Shown piece by piece: positions 9,849-18,605 of a stretch of DNA of 64,000 nucleotides. The notes below the pieces were generated by a model that was not told the DNA's origin, ran no database searches, and saw nothing but the letters and a program-made list of their open reading frames with translations. The stretch is taken from NCBI GenBank assembly GCA_038324115.1, contig JBBQHQ010000001.1, positions 5,085-69,084 of the forward strand. The letters run 5' to 3'. The stretch's first letter is position 1, and each line of letters begins with the position of its first letter. This DNA is from Gaiellasilicea sp038324115. GTDB taxonomy: Bacteria; Actinomycetota; Thermoleophilia; Gaiellales; Gaiellaceae. Position numbers and translations under genes: made by a program.

Positions 9849-11168
9849 ATGAAGCGCTACTTCGTCACGACCTTCGGGTGCCAGATGAACGCTCACGACT
9901 CGGAGCGGATCAAGGGCATGCTCGAGTCGCTCGGCCTCGGCGAGGCGACCGCGCAGGACGAGGCCGACGTCCTCGTCTTCAATACCTGCACGATCCGGGA
10001 GAAGCCGGACACGAAGCTCGCGGCCTACCTCGGCGACGCGGGCGCCCGCAAGAGGCAGAACCCCGACCTCGTCGTCGCGGTTGGCGGCTGCTACGCCGAA
10101 GCGCAGCAGAACCGGATCTTCGAGCTCTATCCCCAGGTGGACGTCGCCTTCGGCCCCGGCTCGATCCCGCACCTCGGCGAGTGGCTCGGCGCGGGTGGGA
10201 ACGCACCGCCGGGCCGTTTCGGCACCCACGAGCACTTCGCCGGCCACCTGCCCGCGCACCGGGAGCGCCCCTTCCAGGCCTGGGTCCAGATCTCGATGGG
10301 CTGCAACTCCAAGTGCGCCTACTGCATCGTCCCGGCAGTGCGTGGGCGTGAGCAGAGCCGCCGCCCGGGCGACGTGCTCGCAGAGGTGACGCAGCTTGCC
10401 TCCGACGGGGTCAAGGAGGTCACGCTGCTCGGCCAGAACGTCAACTCGTGGGGCCGCGACCTGCGCCCCGAGCTGGAGATCGAGTTCGGGGAGCTGCTCC
10501 GGGCCTGCGACGCGGTCGACGGGATCGAGCGGATCCGCTTCACCAGCCCACACCCGAAGGACTTCCGCGAGCCTGTGATCGCCGCGATGGCCGACTGTGC
10601 CGCCGTCTGCGAGCAGATCCACCTGCCGCTCCAGTCGGGCTCGTCTCGGCTGCTCAAGGCGATGCGGCGCACGTACGACCAGGGCCGGTATCTCGAGCTC
10701 GTCGCCCGGCTCCGGGACGCGATCCCCGACCTTGCGCTCGGCACGGACGTGATCGTCGGCTTCCCCGGCGAGACCGAGGAGGACTTCGTGCAGACGCTCG
10801 AGGTGGTCGAGGCGGTGCGCTTCGACAGCGCCTTCACGTTCATCTATTCCCCGCGGCACGGGACCGAGGCGGCCGCGCTGCCCGACCAGGTTCCGGAGCC
10901 GGTCAAGCACGAGCGGCTGGAGCGGCTCGTCGAGGTCGTGCAGCGAATCGCCTCCGAGCGGAACGCGGAACGCGTGGGCCGGACGGAGGAGGTGCTCGTC
11001 GAGGGCGCGAGCCGCACCGACAAGCGCTCGCTGCGCGGACGGACGCGGCGGAACACGACCGTCGTCTTCACCGGCGACGCGCTGCCGGGCGAGCTCGTCG
11101 ACGTGGTGATCGACGGGGCCACCTCGACGACCCTGCGCGGGGCCCAGCGGACGGCGGTCGCGGCGTGA
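9849..11168 (+). CDS. miaB: tRNA-2-methylthio-N6-dimethylallyladenosine synthase MiaB
   Basis: Radical-SAM methylthiotransferase acting on i6A37 of tRNAs reading UNN codons; 439 aa. N-terminal UPF0004 domain with the auxiliary-cluster cysteines (FGCQMNAHDSERI, NTCTIRE, GGCYAEAQ). The radical SAM core has CNSKCAYC (CxxxCxxC), followed by a C-terminal TRAM domain (about residues 370-435). It is grouped with miaA two genes downstream, which makes the i6A37 substrate. The stop overlaps the next GTG start. Confidence 0.97.
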   Translation: MKRYFVTTFGCQMNAHDSERIKGMLESLGLGEATAQDEADVLVFNTCTIREKPDTKLAAYLGDAGARKRQNPDLVVAVGGCYAEAQQNRIFELYPQVDVAFGPGSIPHLGEWLGAGGNAPPGRFGTHEHFAGHLPAHRERPFQAWVQISMGCNSKCAYCIVPAVRGREQSRRPGDVLAEVTQLASDGVKEVTLLGQNVNSWGRDLRPELEIEFGELLRACDAVDGIERIRFTSPHPKDFREPVIAAMADCAAVCEQIHLPLQSGSSRLLKAMRRTYDQGRYLELVARLRDAIPDLALGTDVIVGFPGETEEDFVQTLEVVEAVRFDSAFTFIYSPRHGTEAAALPDQVPEPVKHERLERLVEVVQRIASERNAERVGRTEEVLVEGASRTDKRSLRGRTRRNTTVVFTGDALPGELVDVVIDGATSTTLRGAQRTAVAA

Positions 11169-12190
11169 GGATCCTTGTCACCGGCTCATCGGGCCAGATC
11201 GGGACAAATCTCGCCCTCCGGCTCCAGGTGGAGGGGCATCACGTCTTCGGGATCGACAAGCGCCAGAACGCCTGGCTCGACGGGGACGAGTTCCGCTACC
11301 TGCTCCAGGATCTCTCGGGGCACTACCCGGCGTTCCCCGGCGGGATCGGCGGCGTCGAGTACCCCGAGGTCGACCTCGTGGTCCACCTGGCGGCGCACGC
11401 CAAGGTGCACCAGCTCGTCGCCGAGCCGCACCGGGCGCTGGAGAACCTGATGATGACGTTCAACGTCCTCGAGTTCTGCCGGCAGCAGGGCCTTCCGATC
11501 GTCTTCTCCTCGACGCGGGAGGTCTACGGCGACGTCCATCGCTTCGAGGGCTACGCCGAGGCGACCGCTGACTTCGCTTTTACGGAAAGCCCGTACTCGG
11601 CCTCGAAGATCGCGAGCGAGGCGTTCATCTACGCCTACGCACGCTGCTACGACCTGCGCTACCTCGCCTTCCGCTTCTCGAACGTCTATGGGCGCTACGA
11701 CAACGATCTACACCGGATGACCCGCGTCCTGCCACTCTTCATCCACCGGACGCTGCGCGGCGAGTCCGTGACCGTCTACGGGCCGGACAAGGTGCTCGAC
11801 TTCACCTACGTGGACGACTGCGTGGACGGGATCGTCCGCGGAATCGAGGCGCTTGCGGCCGGGTCGGTCTCGAACGAGACGATCAACCTCGCCTACGGGG
11901 AGGGGAACACGCTCGTCCGCGCTGCGGAGCTGATCGCGGCCGCCGTCGGCGTCGAGCCCCAGATCGAGACGGCGCCCGCGCGGCTCGGCGAGGTGACCCG
12001 GTACGTCGCGGACATCAGCAAGGCGCACGACCTGCTCGGCTGGCAGCCCCGGACCCCGCTCGACCTCGGCATCCCCGCGTCGGTCGAGTGGTTCCGCTCC
12101 CATCGCCAGGCGCACCCGGACGAGGAGCGCGTCGTCGAGAGCGAGGGCGCCGGCGCGGGCTGGAAGACGCTCGCCACCGACCCGGCCTGA
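11165..12190 (+). CDS. NAD-dependent epimerase/dehydratase (extended SDR)
   Basis: 341 aa nucleotide-sugar-type SDR. The N-terminal Rossmann motif is VTGSSGQIG, the catalytic triad region SSTREVYGD, and the active-site YxxxK lies in SPYSASKIASE. The C-terminal half resembles UDP-glucose 4-epimerase or UDP-glucuronate epimerase (TYVDDCVDGIVRGIEAL). Exact substrate cannot be read from sequence. GTG start at 11165 overlaps the miaB stop by 4 bp, and its TGA overlaps the miaA ATG, so it is locked between two tRNA-modification genes without an obvious functional link. Confidence 0.88.
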   Translation: MRILVTGSSGQIGTNLALRLQVEGHHVFGIDKRQNAWLDGDEFRYLLQDLSGHYPAFPGGIGGVEYPEVDLVVHLAAHAKVHQLVAEPHRALENLMMTFNVLEFCRQQGLPIVFSSTREVYGDVHRFEGYAEATADFAFTESPYSASKIASEAFIYAYARCYDLRYLAFRFSNVYGRYDNDLHRMTRVLPLFIHRTLRGESVTVYGPDKVLDFTYVDDCVDGIVRGIEALAAGSVSNETINLAYGEGNTLVRAAELIAAAVGVEPQIETAPARLGEVTRYVADISKAHDLLGWQPRTPLDLGIPASVEWFRSHRQAHPDEERVVESEGAGAGWKTLATDPA

Positions 12191-13068
12191 TGACCCGGGG
12201 CCTCGCGCCCCCGCGCGTCCTCGCGCTCTTCGGCCCGACGGCGTCCGGGAAGACGGCGGTCGCCGAGGAGCTCGCACGCCGGATCCCCGCCGAACTCGTC
12301 TCGGCCGACTCGATGCAGCTCTATCGCGGCCTGCCGATCCTCACGAACCAGGGAGCGGGCCGGCTCGTGGGGATCTGGCCGCTCGACCGGCAGGGCTCGG
12401 TGGCCGAATACGGCCGGCTCGCGCATGCGGAGATCGACGCGGCGCTCGCCGCCGGCCGCACGCCGATCGTCGTCGGCGGCTCCGGGCTCTACCTCCGTGC
12501 GGCGCTGAGCGACGTCGAGATCCCGCCTGCCGTCGACGCGACCGACCGCGCCGAGTGGGAGCGGGCCTACACCGAGCTGGGGGCCGAGCACGTCCACGGG
12601 CTCCTGCGTGAGCGCGACGCGCGGGCGGCCGCCCAGGTGCATCCGAACGACCGCAAGCGGGTGATCCGGGCGCTCGAGCTCCACGCCGCCGGGGCTACGC
12701 TCGTCCCGGAGGTGTCGCGCCTCTGGACCGACGAGACCCGTCACCCGACCGTCATCTTCGGCCTCGAGGTGCCCGCAGACGTGCTCGAGCGCCGGATCCG
12801 GGCCCGCACCGCCGAGATGTTCGAGCGCGGCGTGGTCGAGGAGGCCGCGGCGGCGGGCGAGGTGGTACCCGAGGTGCTCGGGCTGGAGGCGGTCCAGACG
12901 CTGTCGCGGCCGGAGGCGGAGGAGGCGATCGCGGTCGCCACGCGCCGGCTCGCCGCCTACCAGCGGAAGTGGCTGCGCCGGATCCCGGGAATCGTCAGGA
13001 TCGAAGGCGACCGGCCGGCGGAGGAGGTGGCAGATGCGATTCTCGAAGTGGCACGCGCACGGCAATAG
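12190..13068 (+). CDS. miaA: tRNA dimethylallyltransferase MiaA
   Basis: Adds the dimethylallyl group to A37 of tRNAs, using DMAPP; 292 aa. P-loop GPTASGKTAVAEELA near the N-terminus, SADSMQLYRGLPI as the substrate loop, GGSGLYLRAAL, and KRVIRALE in the centre. The C-terminus is slightly shorter than the ~310 aa of E. coli. The ATG overlaps the stop of the preceding gene. The last 35 bp overlap dapF, which is read in another frame. Confidence 0.96.
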   Translation: MTRGLAPPRVLALFGPTASGKTAVAEELARRIPAELVSADSMQLYRGLPILTNQGAGRLVGIWPLDRQGSVAEYGRLAHAEIDAALAAGRTPIVVGGSGLYLRAALSDVEIPPAVDATDRAEWERAYTELGAEHVHGLLRERDARAAAQVHPNDRKRVIRALELHAAGATLVPEVSRLWTDETRHPTVIFGLEVPADVLERRIRARTAEMFERGVVEEAAAAGEVVPEVLGLEAVQTLSRPEAEEAIAVATRRLAAYQRKWLRRIPGIVRIEGDRPAEEVADAILEVARARQ

Positions 13069-13801
13069 CTATCTCCTCGTCGAGCGGGAGGAGCTCGGCC
13101 GCCCGCTCACCGACGCCCAGGCCCGACGCCTCTGCGATCCGCGGACGGGAGTCGGCTCCGACGGCGTGCTCGAGGTGGTCTCGGCGGACCGGCAGCGGAT
13201 CGAGATCGTGATCTGGAACCCGGACGGCACCGTCGCCGAGTTCTCCGGCAACGGCACCCGCATCGCCGCCGCCTGGGCGCTGCGCGACGGCGGAGAGCAC
13301 GTGACGGTCGAAACCGCGGGCCGCTCCTACGTCGCGACCGTCCGCGGCAACCTGATCGAGATGGAGGTGGGGCCCGTCGCCGTCCGCGAGACCGAGACGA
13401 TCGAGCTCCAGACCGAGCGGCTCGAGGTGACGCGGGTCTCCGTCGGCAACCCGCACGCCGTTCTCCGGACGGACGGCGGCCGGAAGGAGCTGCTCCGGCT
13501 GGGGCCGATCGTCGAGACGCACGAGCGCTTCACCGAGCGCACGAACGTTCAGTTCGTCCGCGTCACCGGCGCGAGCGAGCTCGACGTGCTCGTCTGGGAA
13601 CGGGGCGCGGGGGAGACGAGCGCCTCGGGGTCGAGCGCGGTCGCCGCAGCCGCGGTCGCGATCGTGGCGGGTTGGGCGGAGAGCCCGGTGACCGTCCGGA
13701 TGCCCGGGGGTGAGCTGCTCGTCGCGCTGGACGAGGAGAACCGCGCCACCCTCACGGGTCCGGCGGAGCAGATCTGCGTGGGCGAGACTTTGTGTTTCTG
13801 A
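13034..13801 (+). CDS. dapF: diaminopimelate epimerase-like protein (both catalytic cysteines replaced by serine)
   Basis: Expected to convert LL- to meso-diaminopimelate for lysine and peptidoglycan. 255 aa, somewhat short. It shows the two-fold DapF structure: N-terminal KWHAHGNSYLLVE, GVGSDGVLE, NPDGTVAEF, and C-terminal VSVGNPHAV, ERTNVQFV. At the two catalytic positions the sequence reads SGNGTR (Ser71, TCC at 13244) instead of CGNG, and SASGSSA (Ser198, TCG at 13625) instead of ACGxGA. Both thiols of the canonical racemase mechanism are therefore missing. Identity is backed by dapD, dapC and dapE lying convergent next door. Alternatives: a non-catalytic or mechanistically different homologue. 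Overlaps miaA by 35 bp. Confidence 0.88.
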   Translation: MRFSKWHAHGNSYLLVEREELGRPLTDAQARRLCDPRTGVGSDGVLEVVSADRQRIEIVIWNPDGTVAEFSGNGTRIAAAWALRDGGEHVTVETAGRSYVATVRGNLIEMEVGPVAVRETETIELQTERLEVTRVSVGNPHAVLRTDGGRKELLRLGPIVETHERFTERTNVQFVRVTGASELDVLVWERGAGETSASGSSAVAAAAVAIVAGWAESPVTVRMPGGELLVALDEENRATLTGPAEQICVGETLCF

Positions 13802-13812
13802 AACACAAAGTC
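13786..13812. terminator. bidirectional hairpin terminator between dapF and dapD
   Basis: Perfect 12-bp inverted repeat (GACTTTGTGTTT / AAACACAAAGTC) with a CTG loop, AT-rich in a GC-rich context, lying between convergent genes. The dapF stop codon (13799-13801) is inside it, so the last four dapF codons are part of the stem. Confidence 0.7.
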
Positions 13813-13820
13813 GCTTCGGC

Positions 13821-14573
13821 CTAGACCGCGATCTCGAACTCCCGGAGCACGGCGTTCAGGCTCGTCTTCAGGTCGGTCGAGGCGCTCCGCTGGCCGACGA
13901 TCAGCGCGCACGGAAGGCCGTAGGTGCCCGCGGGGTACTCCTTCTGGCGCACGCCGGGGAGCACGACCGCTCCGGGCGGGACGACGCCGCGGTGCTCGAC
14001 CGGCTCAGCGCCGGTGACGTCGATGATCGGCACGCTGGCGGAGAGGACGACGTTGGGCGCGATCACCGCGCCCGCGCCGACGCGCACACCCTCGACGACG
14101 ATCGCGCGTGAGCCGATGAAGGCGCCGTCCTCGATCACGACCGGGCTCGCCTGCGGCGGCTCGAGCACCCCGCCGATCCCGACGCCGCCCGAGAGGTGAA
14201 CGTCTGCGCCGATCTGGGCGCAGGACCCGAACGTGGCCCACGTGTCGACCATCGTGCGCGGGCCGACCCAGGCGCCGATGTTCACGTAGCCCGGCATCAG
14301 GACGACGCCCTCCGAAAGGAAGGAGCCGTAGCGCGCCACCCCCGGCGGAACGACCCGGACGCCGCGCTCGGCGTAGTCGGTCTTGACCGGGATCTTGTCC
14401 AGGAACTGGAGGCCGCCGACCTGCATCGGCTCCACCTTCCGGAGCTTGAAGAACTCGAGGATCGCCAGCTTCGCCTCGACGTCGACGACCCACTCGCCGT
14501 CCCGCTGCTCCGCGACGCGACGCTCCCCGCGGTCGAGCGCCGCCACGATCTCGATTGCCTCGTCCGGTGTCAC
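13821..14573 (-). CDS. dapD: tetrahydrodipicolinate N-succinyltransferase DapD
   Basis: Succinylates tetrahydrodipicolinate in the succinylase branch of DAP/lysine synthesis; 250 aa. The C-terminal two thirds are left-handed beta-helix hexapeptide repeats (VLMPGYVNIGAWVGPRTMVD, GGVGIGGVLEPPQASPVVIE). The GTG start at 14573 was chosen because it overlaps the dapC stop in a GTGA and begins the conserved region; a longer upstream extension has the composition of shadow sequence. Downstream of dapC and dapE in the same direction. Confidence 0.93.
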   Translation of the reverse strand: MTPDEAIEIVAALDRGERRVAEQRDGEWVVDVEAKLAILEFFKLRKVEPMQVGGLQFLDKIPVKTDYAERGVRVVPPGVARYGSFLSEGVVLMPGYVNIGAWVGPRTMVDTWATFGSCAQIGADVHLSGGVGIGGVLEPPQASPVVIEDGAFIGSRAIVVEGVRVGAGAVIAPNVVLSASVPIIDVTGAEPVEHRGVVPPGAVVLPGVRQKEYPAGTYGLPCALIVGQRSASTDLKTSLNAVLREFEIAV

Positions 14574-15718
14574 AGGGCCTCCTCCAGGATCGCGACGGCG
14601 GCAGCGCACTCGTCCTCCGAGGGGACGAGCGCAAGTCTGACGTAGCCCTCGCCGGCCGCGCCGAGATATGAGCCGGGGGCGACGAGGACCCCGTGCTCGA
14701 GCAGCCGGTCGGCGAACGCCTCCGAGGTCTCGCCCGCGGGGCACTCGACCCAGACGTACATGGTCGCCTCGCTGCCGGCGACGCGGATCCCCTTGCGAGC
14801 GAAGAGCTCGAGGAAGAGCGCCCGCTTGCGGGCGTAGCGCTCGCGCGTCCGCTCGACGTGCGCCTCGTCGCCCCAGGCGGCCACGGAAGCGCGCTGGACG
14901 AACTCCTGCGGCGCGGTGCCCACAGTCGGCCGAAACAGCTTCAGCGCTGCGATCAGCGCAGGGTCACCCGCGACGAAGCCGCTGCGGTAACCGGTCATCG
15001 AGCTGCGCTTCGAGAGCGTGTTGAACACGGCTACGTTCGTCCGGTCGTCGAGCTGGAGCGCGGAGACGGGCGGCTCTTCGAACCACAGCTCTGTGTACGC
15101 CTCGTCGGAGGCGAGGACGAAGCCGTGTTCCCGCGCGAGCGCGGAGGCGCGCTCGTAGAACTCCAGTGGGGCGCAGGCGGCGGTCGGGTTGTTCGGGTAG
15201 TTGACCCAGAGCAGCGCGAGCCGGCCCCACGTCTCCTCGTCGACGGCGTCGAGGTCGGGCAGGAAGCCGTGGTCCTCGCGGAGCGGCAGGGCGAGCGGCC
15301 GCGCGCCCGCGAAGAGGGCGCCGCGCTCGTAGACCGGATAGCCGGGCTCGGTGTAGGCGACGGTGTCCTTGCCGCGCTCAGCCGCGAGCACGACCTGCGC
15401 GAAGCTGAAGATCGCCTCCTTGCTCCCCAGCGTCGGCACGACCTCGGTGTCCGGGTCGAGGACGATCCCGAAGCGCCGCCCCGCCCAGGCCGAGATCGCC
15501 TCGCGCAGCTCGGGAAGCCCGACGGCCGCGGGGTAGCCCATCCTGTCGCGGAGACCGTCGACGAGAGCCTGCCGGATCAATGGGTCGGTCGGCTCGCGCG
15601 GGTCGCCGGTGCCGAAGTCGATCACGGTGATCCCGGCCGCCTCGACGCGACGAGCGGCCTCGCCCAGGCGTACGAACGGGTAGACGGTCTGGCGCTCGAG
15701 GACGGGGGAGAGGGGCAC
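14570..15718 (-). CDS. dapC: succinyldiaminopimelate transaminase DapC
   Basis: Class I/II PLP aminotransferase, 382 aa. It forms N-succinyl-LL-DAP from the ketopimelate using glutamate. Visible: FGTGDPREPTDP near the N-terminus, substrate/PLP contacts NYPNNPTAA and SDEAYTELWF, and the PLP lysine in TLSKRSSMTGYRSGF. GTG start at 15718, 2 bp downstream of the dapE stop. Family assignment as DapC rather than another aminotransferase rests on position between dapD and dapE. Confidence 0.92.
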   Translation of the reverse strand: MPLSPVLERQTVYPFVRLGEAARRVEAAGITVIDFGTGDPREPTDPLIRQALVDGLRDRMGYPAAVGLPELREAISAWAGRRFGIVLDPDTEVVPTLGSKEAIFSFAQVVLAAERGKDTVAYTEPGYPVYERGALFAGARPLALPLREDHGFLPDLDAVDEETWGRLALLWVNYPNNPTAACAPLEFYERASALAREHGFVLASDEAYTELWFEEPPVSALQLDDRTNVAVFNTLSKRSSMTGYRSGFVAGDPALIAALKLFRPTVGTAPQEFVQRASVAAWGDEAHVERTRERYARKRALFLELFARKGIRVAGSEATMYVWVECPAGETSEAFADRLLEHGVLVAPGSYLGAAGEGYVRLALVPSEDECAAAVAILEEAL

Positions 15719-15720
15719 GC

Positions 15721-16797
15721 TCAGACCGTACCGGTGAGGAATGCCCAGAGCGACGTGAAGCACCGCTCCAGCGCGGCGATCTCCACCTGCTCGTCGCGCC
15801 GGTGCGCGAACGCGGGGGCGCCAGGCCCGAAGTTGACCGCGTCGATCCCGCGCATCGTGAAGTCGGCGACGTTCGTCCACGCCTGCTTCGGCTCCAGCGC
15901 AAGGTCGCCGACACCCCTGAGCCGCTGGACGAGCGGCGAATCGGTCACGACCCGGGCGGGCGGCGAGTCGCCCGCGTCGACGTACTCGGCGTCGGCGGGC
16001 ACCAGGCTGCGCAGGTAGGCCTCGGCGCTCTCCGGCGTCCGGTCGGGGGCGTAGCGGAAGTTCACGTGCGCCTCGGCCCGATCGGGAATGACGTTGTCCG
16101 CGATCCCGCCGGAGATCCGGGTCAGGCTGACGACCTCGGTGAACGTGAGCCCCCCGACCTCCACGGGCCGGGGCTCAATCGCGGCGATCTCCCCGAGGCC
16201 GGCCAGCGCCCGCTCGATCGCGTTCTCGGCGAGCCACGGGCGGGCCGAGTGGCCGCTGACGCCGTGGAAGACGAAGCGCGCGTTCAGGTTGCCAAGGCAG
16301 CCCGCCTGGATCGCATTGGAGGTGGGCTCGAGCAGGATCGCGAGCCCGGCCTCGTGCACGAGCTGCGAGTGCTCGAAGAGGTGGGGGAGGGGGCTGTGCT
16401 CAGCCGGCAGCTCCTCCTTCCCGAAGGCGAGGAGCGCGATGTCCACCTCGGGCTCGACGGCACGCTCCTCCAGCTCGCGCGCCAGCTCGAGGAGCACTGC
16501 GAGGCCGGACTTCATGTCGGCGGCTCCGAGCCCGTGCACCGCGCCGCCCTCGATTCGGCCGGGGATGTTCGCCTGGGCGGGGACGGTGTCATAATGCCCG
16601 GCCAGGACGACGAGCGGCCTGCCCTCACGCCGGGGTCGGGCGGCGACGAACGCGTCCTCGGCCTCGTACTCGAACGCGAACGAGGCAGGGACGAGCGAAC
16701 GGACGTGCGCGGCGATCTCCGCCTCGTTCCGGCTCTCGGAGGGAATGTCCACCAGCTCAAGCGTGCGAGCGGCGAGGCGGTCGGCGAGGGGTGCCAT
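15721..16797 (-). CDS. dapE: succinyl-diaminopimelate desuccinylase DapE
   Basis: M20-family di-zinc hydrolase, 358 aa, releasing succinate from N-succinyl-LL-DAP. Metal-site motifs: AGHYDTVPAQ (His, Asp), GLGAADMKSG (bridging Asp) and GKEELP (catalytic Glu pair), with the dimerisation domain in the middle. ATG at 16797 begins MAPLADRLAARTLEL, typical for actinobacterial DapE. It is the first gene of the dapE-dapC-dapD minus-strand operon and is divergent from hflX with only 27 bp between starts, so promoters must overlap. Confidence 0.93.
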   Translation of the reverse strand: MAPLADRLAARTLELVDIPSESRNEAEIAAHVRSLVPASFAFEYEAEDAFVAARPRREGRPLVVLAGHYDTVPAQANIPGRIEGGAVHGLGAADMKSGLAVLLELARELEERAVEPEVDIALLAFGKEELPAEHSPLPHLFEHSQLVHEAGLAILLEPTSNAIQAGCLGNLNARFVFHGVSGHSARPWLAENAIERALAGLGEIAAIEPRPVEVGGLTFTEVVSLTRISGGIADNVIPDRAEAHVNFRYAPDRTPESAEAYLRSLVPADAEYVDAGDSPPARVVTDSPLVQRLRGVGDLALEPKQAWTNVADFTMRGIDAVNFGPGAPAFAHRRDEQVEIAALERCFTSLWAFLTGTV

Positions 16798-16812
16798 GCG
16801 GCCGAAGCGTGG

Positions 16813-16818
16813 CACAAT
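16813..16818 (+). promoter_or_regulatory. putative -10 element of a leaderless hflX transcript
   Basis: CACAAT, then 6 nt, then the GTG start at 16825. It lies in the 27-bp gap between the divergent dapE and hflX starts. Confidence 0.35.
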
Positions 16819-16824
16819 CGCCGG

Positions 16825-18174
16825 GTGGGGGAGGACACGACCGACAACATCACCGCGGGGCTCGAGCCCGAGCGGGGCTTCGTGCTCGCGGTGCTCGCGC
16901 GTGGCGCCGACGCCGAGGACGAGCTGGGCGAGCTTCGCGAGCTCGCGCGGACGGCGCTCGTCGAGCCCGTGGCCGAGCTCGTCCAGCAGCGCCAGCGCGC
17001 CGACGCGCGCAGCTTCGTGGGGAAGGGGAAGCTGGAGGAGCTGAAGCTGGCGTACGCGGAGGCGAAGGCCGACGTCCTGATCGTGGACGGCGAGCTCGAC
17101 CCGACCCAGCAGCGGACGCTCGAGAACGCGCTGGACGCCCGCGTCGTCGACCGGACGCAACTGATCCTCGACATCTTCGCCCAGCACGCCGTCAGCGCCG
17201 AGGGGAAGCTCCAGGTCGAGCTGGCGCAGCTCGAGTACAACCTGCCGCGGATGCGCGGGATGTGGAAGCACCTCGAGCGCCTTGGCGGTGGCACCGGGGC
17301 GGTCGGCGCCGGCGTCGGCACCCGCGGCCCCGGCGAGTCGCAGCTCGAGACCGATCGCCGGCTCGCGAACCGCCGGATCACCGTCCTCCGTCGCCGCCTG
17401 AAGGAAATCGGGAAGCAGCGCGACCTGAGACGGAAGGAGCGCCGCCGGACGCAGGTGCCGACGGTCGCCCTCGCCGGGTACACGAACGTCGGCAAGTCGA
17501 CCCTCCTGAACGCGCTCACGCACGCCGAGGTCTCCGTGGACGACCGCCTCTTCGAGACGCTCGACCCGACGACCAGGGGCTTCGAGCTGGACGGCAAGCG
17601 CTACCTCGTCACGGACACGGTCGGGTTCATCCGGCGCCTGCCGACGCAGCTCGTCGAGGGCTTTGCATCGACGCTCGAGGAGACACTCGTCGCCGACCTG
17701 ATCCTCCACGTCGTCGACGCGTCGGCGCCCGAGGAGCGGATGCAGGAGATGATCCGCTCGGTGGACGACGTCCTGCACGAGATTGGCGCCGACAACGTGC
17801 CGACGGAGCTCGTCCTCAACAAGGTCGACCGCGTCGACCCGCTCGGCCGCCGGCGGCTCGCGAACCGGTATCCGGACTCGCTCCAGATCTCGGCGGCCCG
17901 CGGGGAGAACGTGCAGGAGCTGCGGGAGCGGCTCGCCGCGCGCTTCGCCGACCGCTTCGAGGACGTGCGCCTGCTTCTCCCGTACGAGGACGGGGGCAAG
18001 CTTGCCGAGCTGTACGCGCTCGGGGCGCCGATCGAGGAGCGGGAGGACAGCGAGGACGGCGTGCTCGTGCGGGCGCGGCTTCCCCAGCGGGAGGTACGGC
18101 GGTTCGCGGAGTACCTCGTCGCCGATTCGGTCGAGGACGCGGCGGACGGCCCGCCCGCCGCCGAGCGCCGGTGA
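16825..18174 (+). CDS. hflX: GTPase HflX
   Basis: Ribosome-associated GTPase that splits stalled 70S ribosomes; 449 aa. N-terminal HflX domain (residues ~1-190, RSFVGKGKLEEL, GGGTGAVGAGVGTRGPGE, ETDRRL) followed by the G domain with AGYTNVGKSTLLNALT (G1), LDPTTRGF, DTVGFI (G3) and NKVD (G4). GTG start at 16825 chosen by the upstream -10 and by divergence from dapE. The stop overlaps dut by 4 bp. Confidence 0.95.
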   Translation: MGEDTTDNITAGLEPERGFVLAVLARGADAEDELGELRELARTALVEPVAELVQQRQRADARSFVGKGKLEELKLAYAEAKADVLIVDGELDPTQQRTLENALDARVVDRTQLILDIFAQHAVSAEGKLQVELAQLEYNLPRMRGMWKHLERLGGGTGAVGAGVGTRGPGESQLETDRRLANRRITVLRRRLKEIGKQRDLRRKERRRTQVPTVALAGYTNVGKSTLLNALTHAEVSVDDRLFETLDPTTRGFELDGKRYLVTDTVGFIRRLPTQLVEGFASTLEETLVADLILHVVDASAPEERMQEMIRSVDDVLHEIGADNVPTELVLNKVDRVDPLGRRRLANRYPDSLQISAARGENVQELRERLAARFADRFEDVRLLLPYEDGGKLAELYALGAPIEEREDSEDGVLVRARLPQREVRRFAEYLVADSVEDAADGPPAAERR

Positions 18175-18605
18175 TCGAGCTCCCGATCACCCGGCTGCGG
18201 CCGGAGGCGACGATCCCCGAACGTGCCTACGCGGGCGACGCGGGCCTCGACCTGGCCTCGTGCGAGCAGGTCGTGCTCCGGCCGGGCGAGCGGGCGCTCG
18301 TCGGCACGGGCCTCGCGGTCGCCATCCCCGAGGGGCACGCAGGCTTCGTCCAGCCGCGCTCGGGCCTCGCGGCGAAGCACGGGATCACGATCGTCAACTC
18401 GCCCGGCCTCGTCGACGCGGGCTACCGCGGCGAGCTGCGCGTCATCCTCCAGAACACGGACGCCCGCGTGAGCTTCACGGTCGAGCCCGGGATGCGGATC
18501 GCCCAGCTCGTGCTCGTCGAGCTACCGGCGGTGGAGCTCGTCGTCGTCGACGAGCTGCCCGAGAGCGAGCGCGGCGCCCGCGGCTTCGGATCGTCCCGCG
18601 CCTGA
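18171..18605 (+). CDS. dut: deoxyuridine 5'-triphosphate nucleotidohydrolase (dUTPase)
   Basis: Hydrolyses dUTP to dUMP, keeping uracil out of DNA and feeding dTMP synthesis; 144 aa, normal for the trimeric enzyme. Conserved motifs are in order: AYAGDAGLDLAS (I), PRSGLAAKHGI (II), NSPGLVDAGYRGELRVILQN (III), RIAQLV (IV) and RGARGFGSS (V). GTG start overlaps the hflX stop in GTGA. The TGA overlaps the next ATG. Confidence 0.96.
   Translation: MIELPITRLRPEATIPERAYAGDAGLDLASCEQVVLRPGERALVGTGLAVAIPEGHAGFVQPRSGLAAKHGITIVNSPGLVDAGYRGELRVILQNTDARVSFTVEPGMRIAQLVLVELPAVELVVVDELPESERGARGFGSSRA

Noticed and set aside
10448..11164. N-terminal extension of the epimerase gene through miaB
   Set aside because: The frame is open but the conserved Rossmann start begins at GTG 11165, which overlaps the miaB stop.
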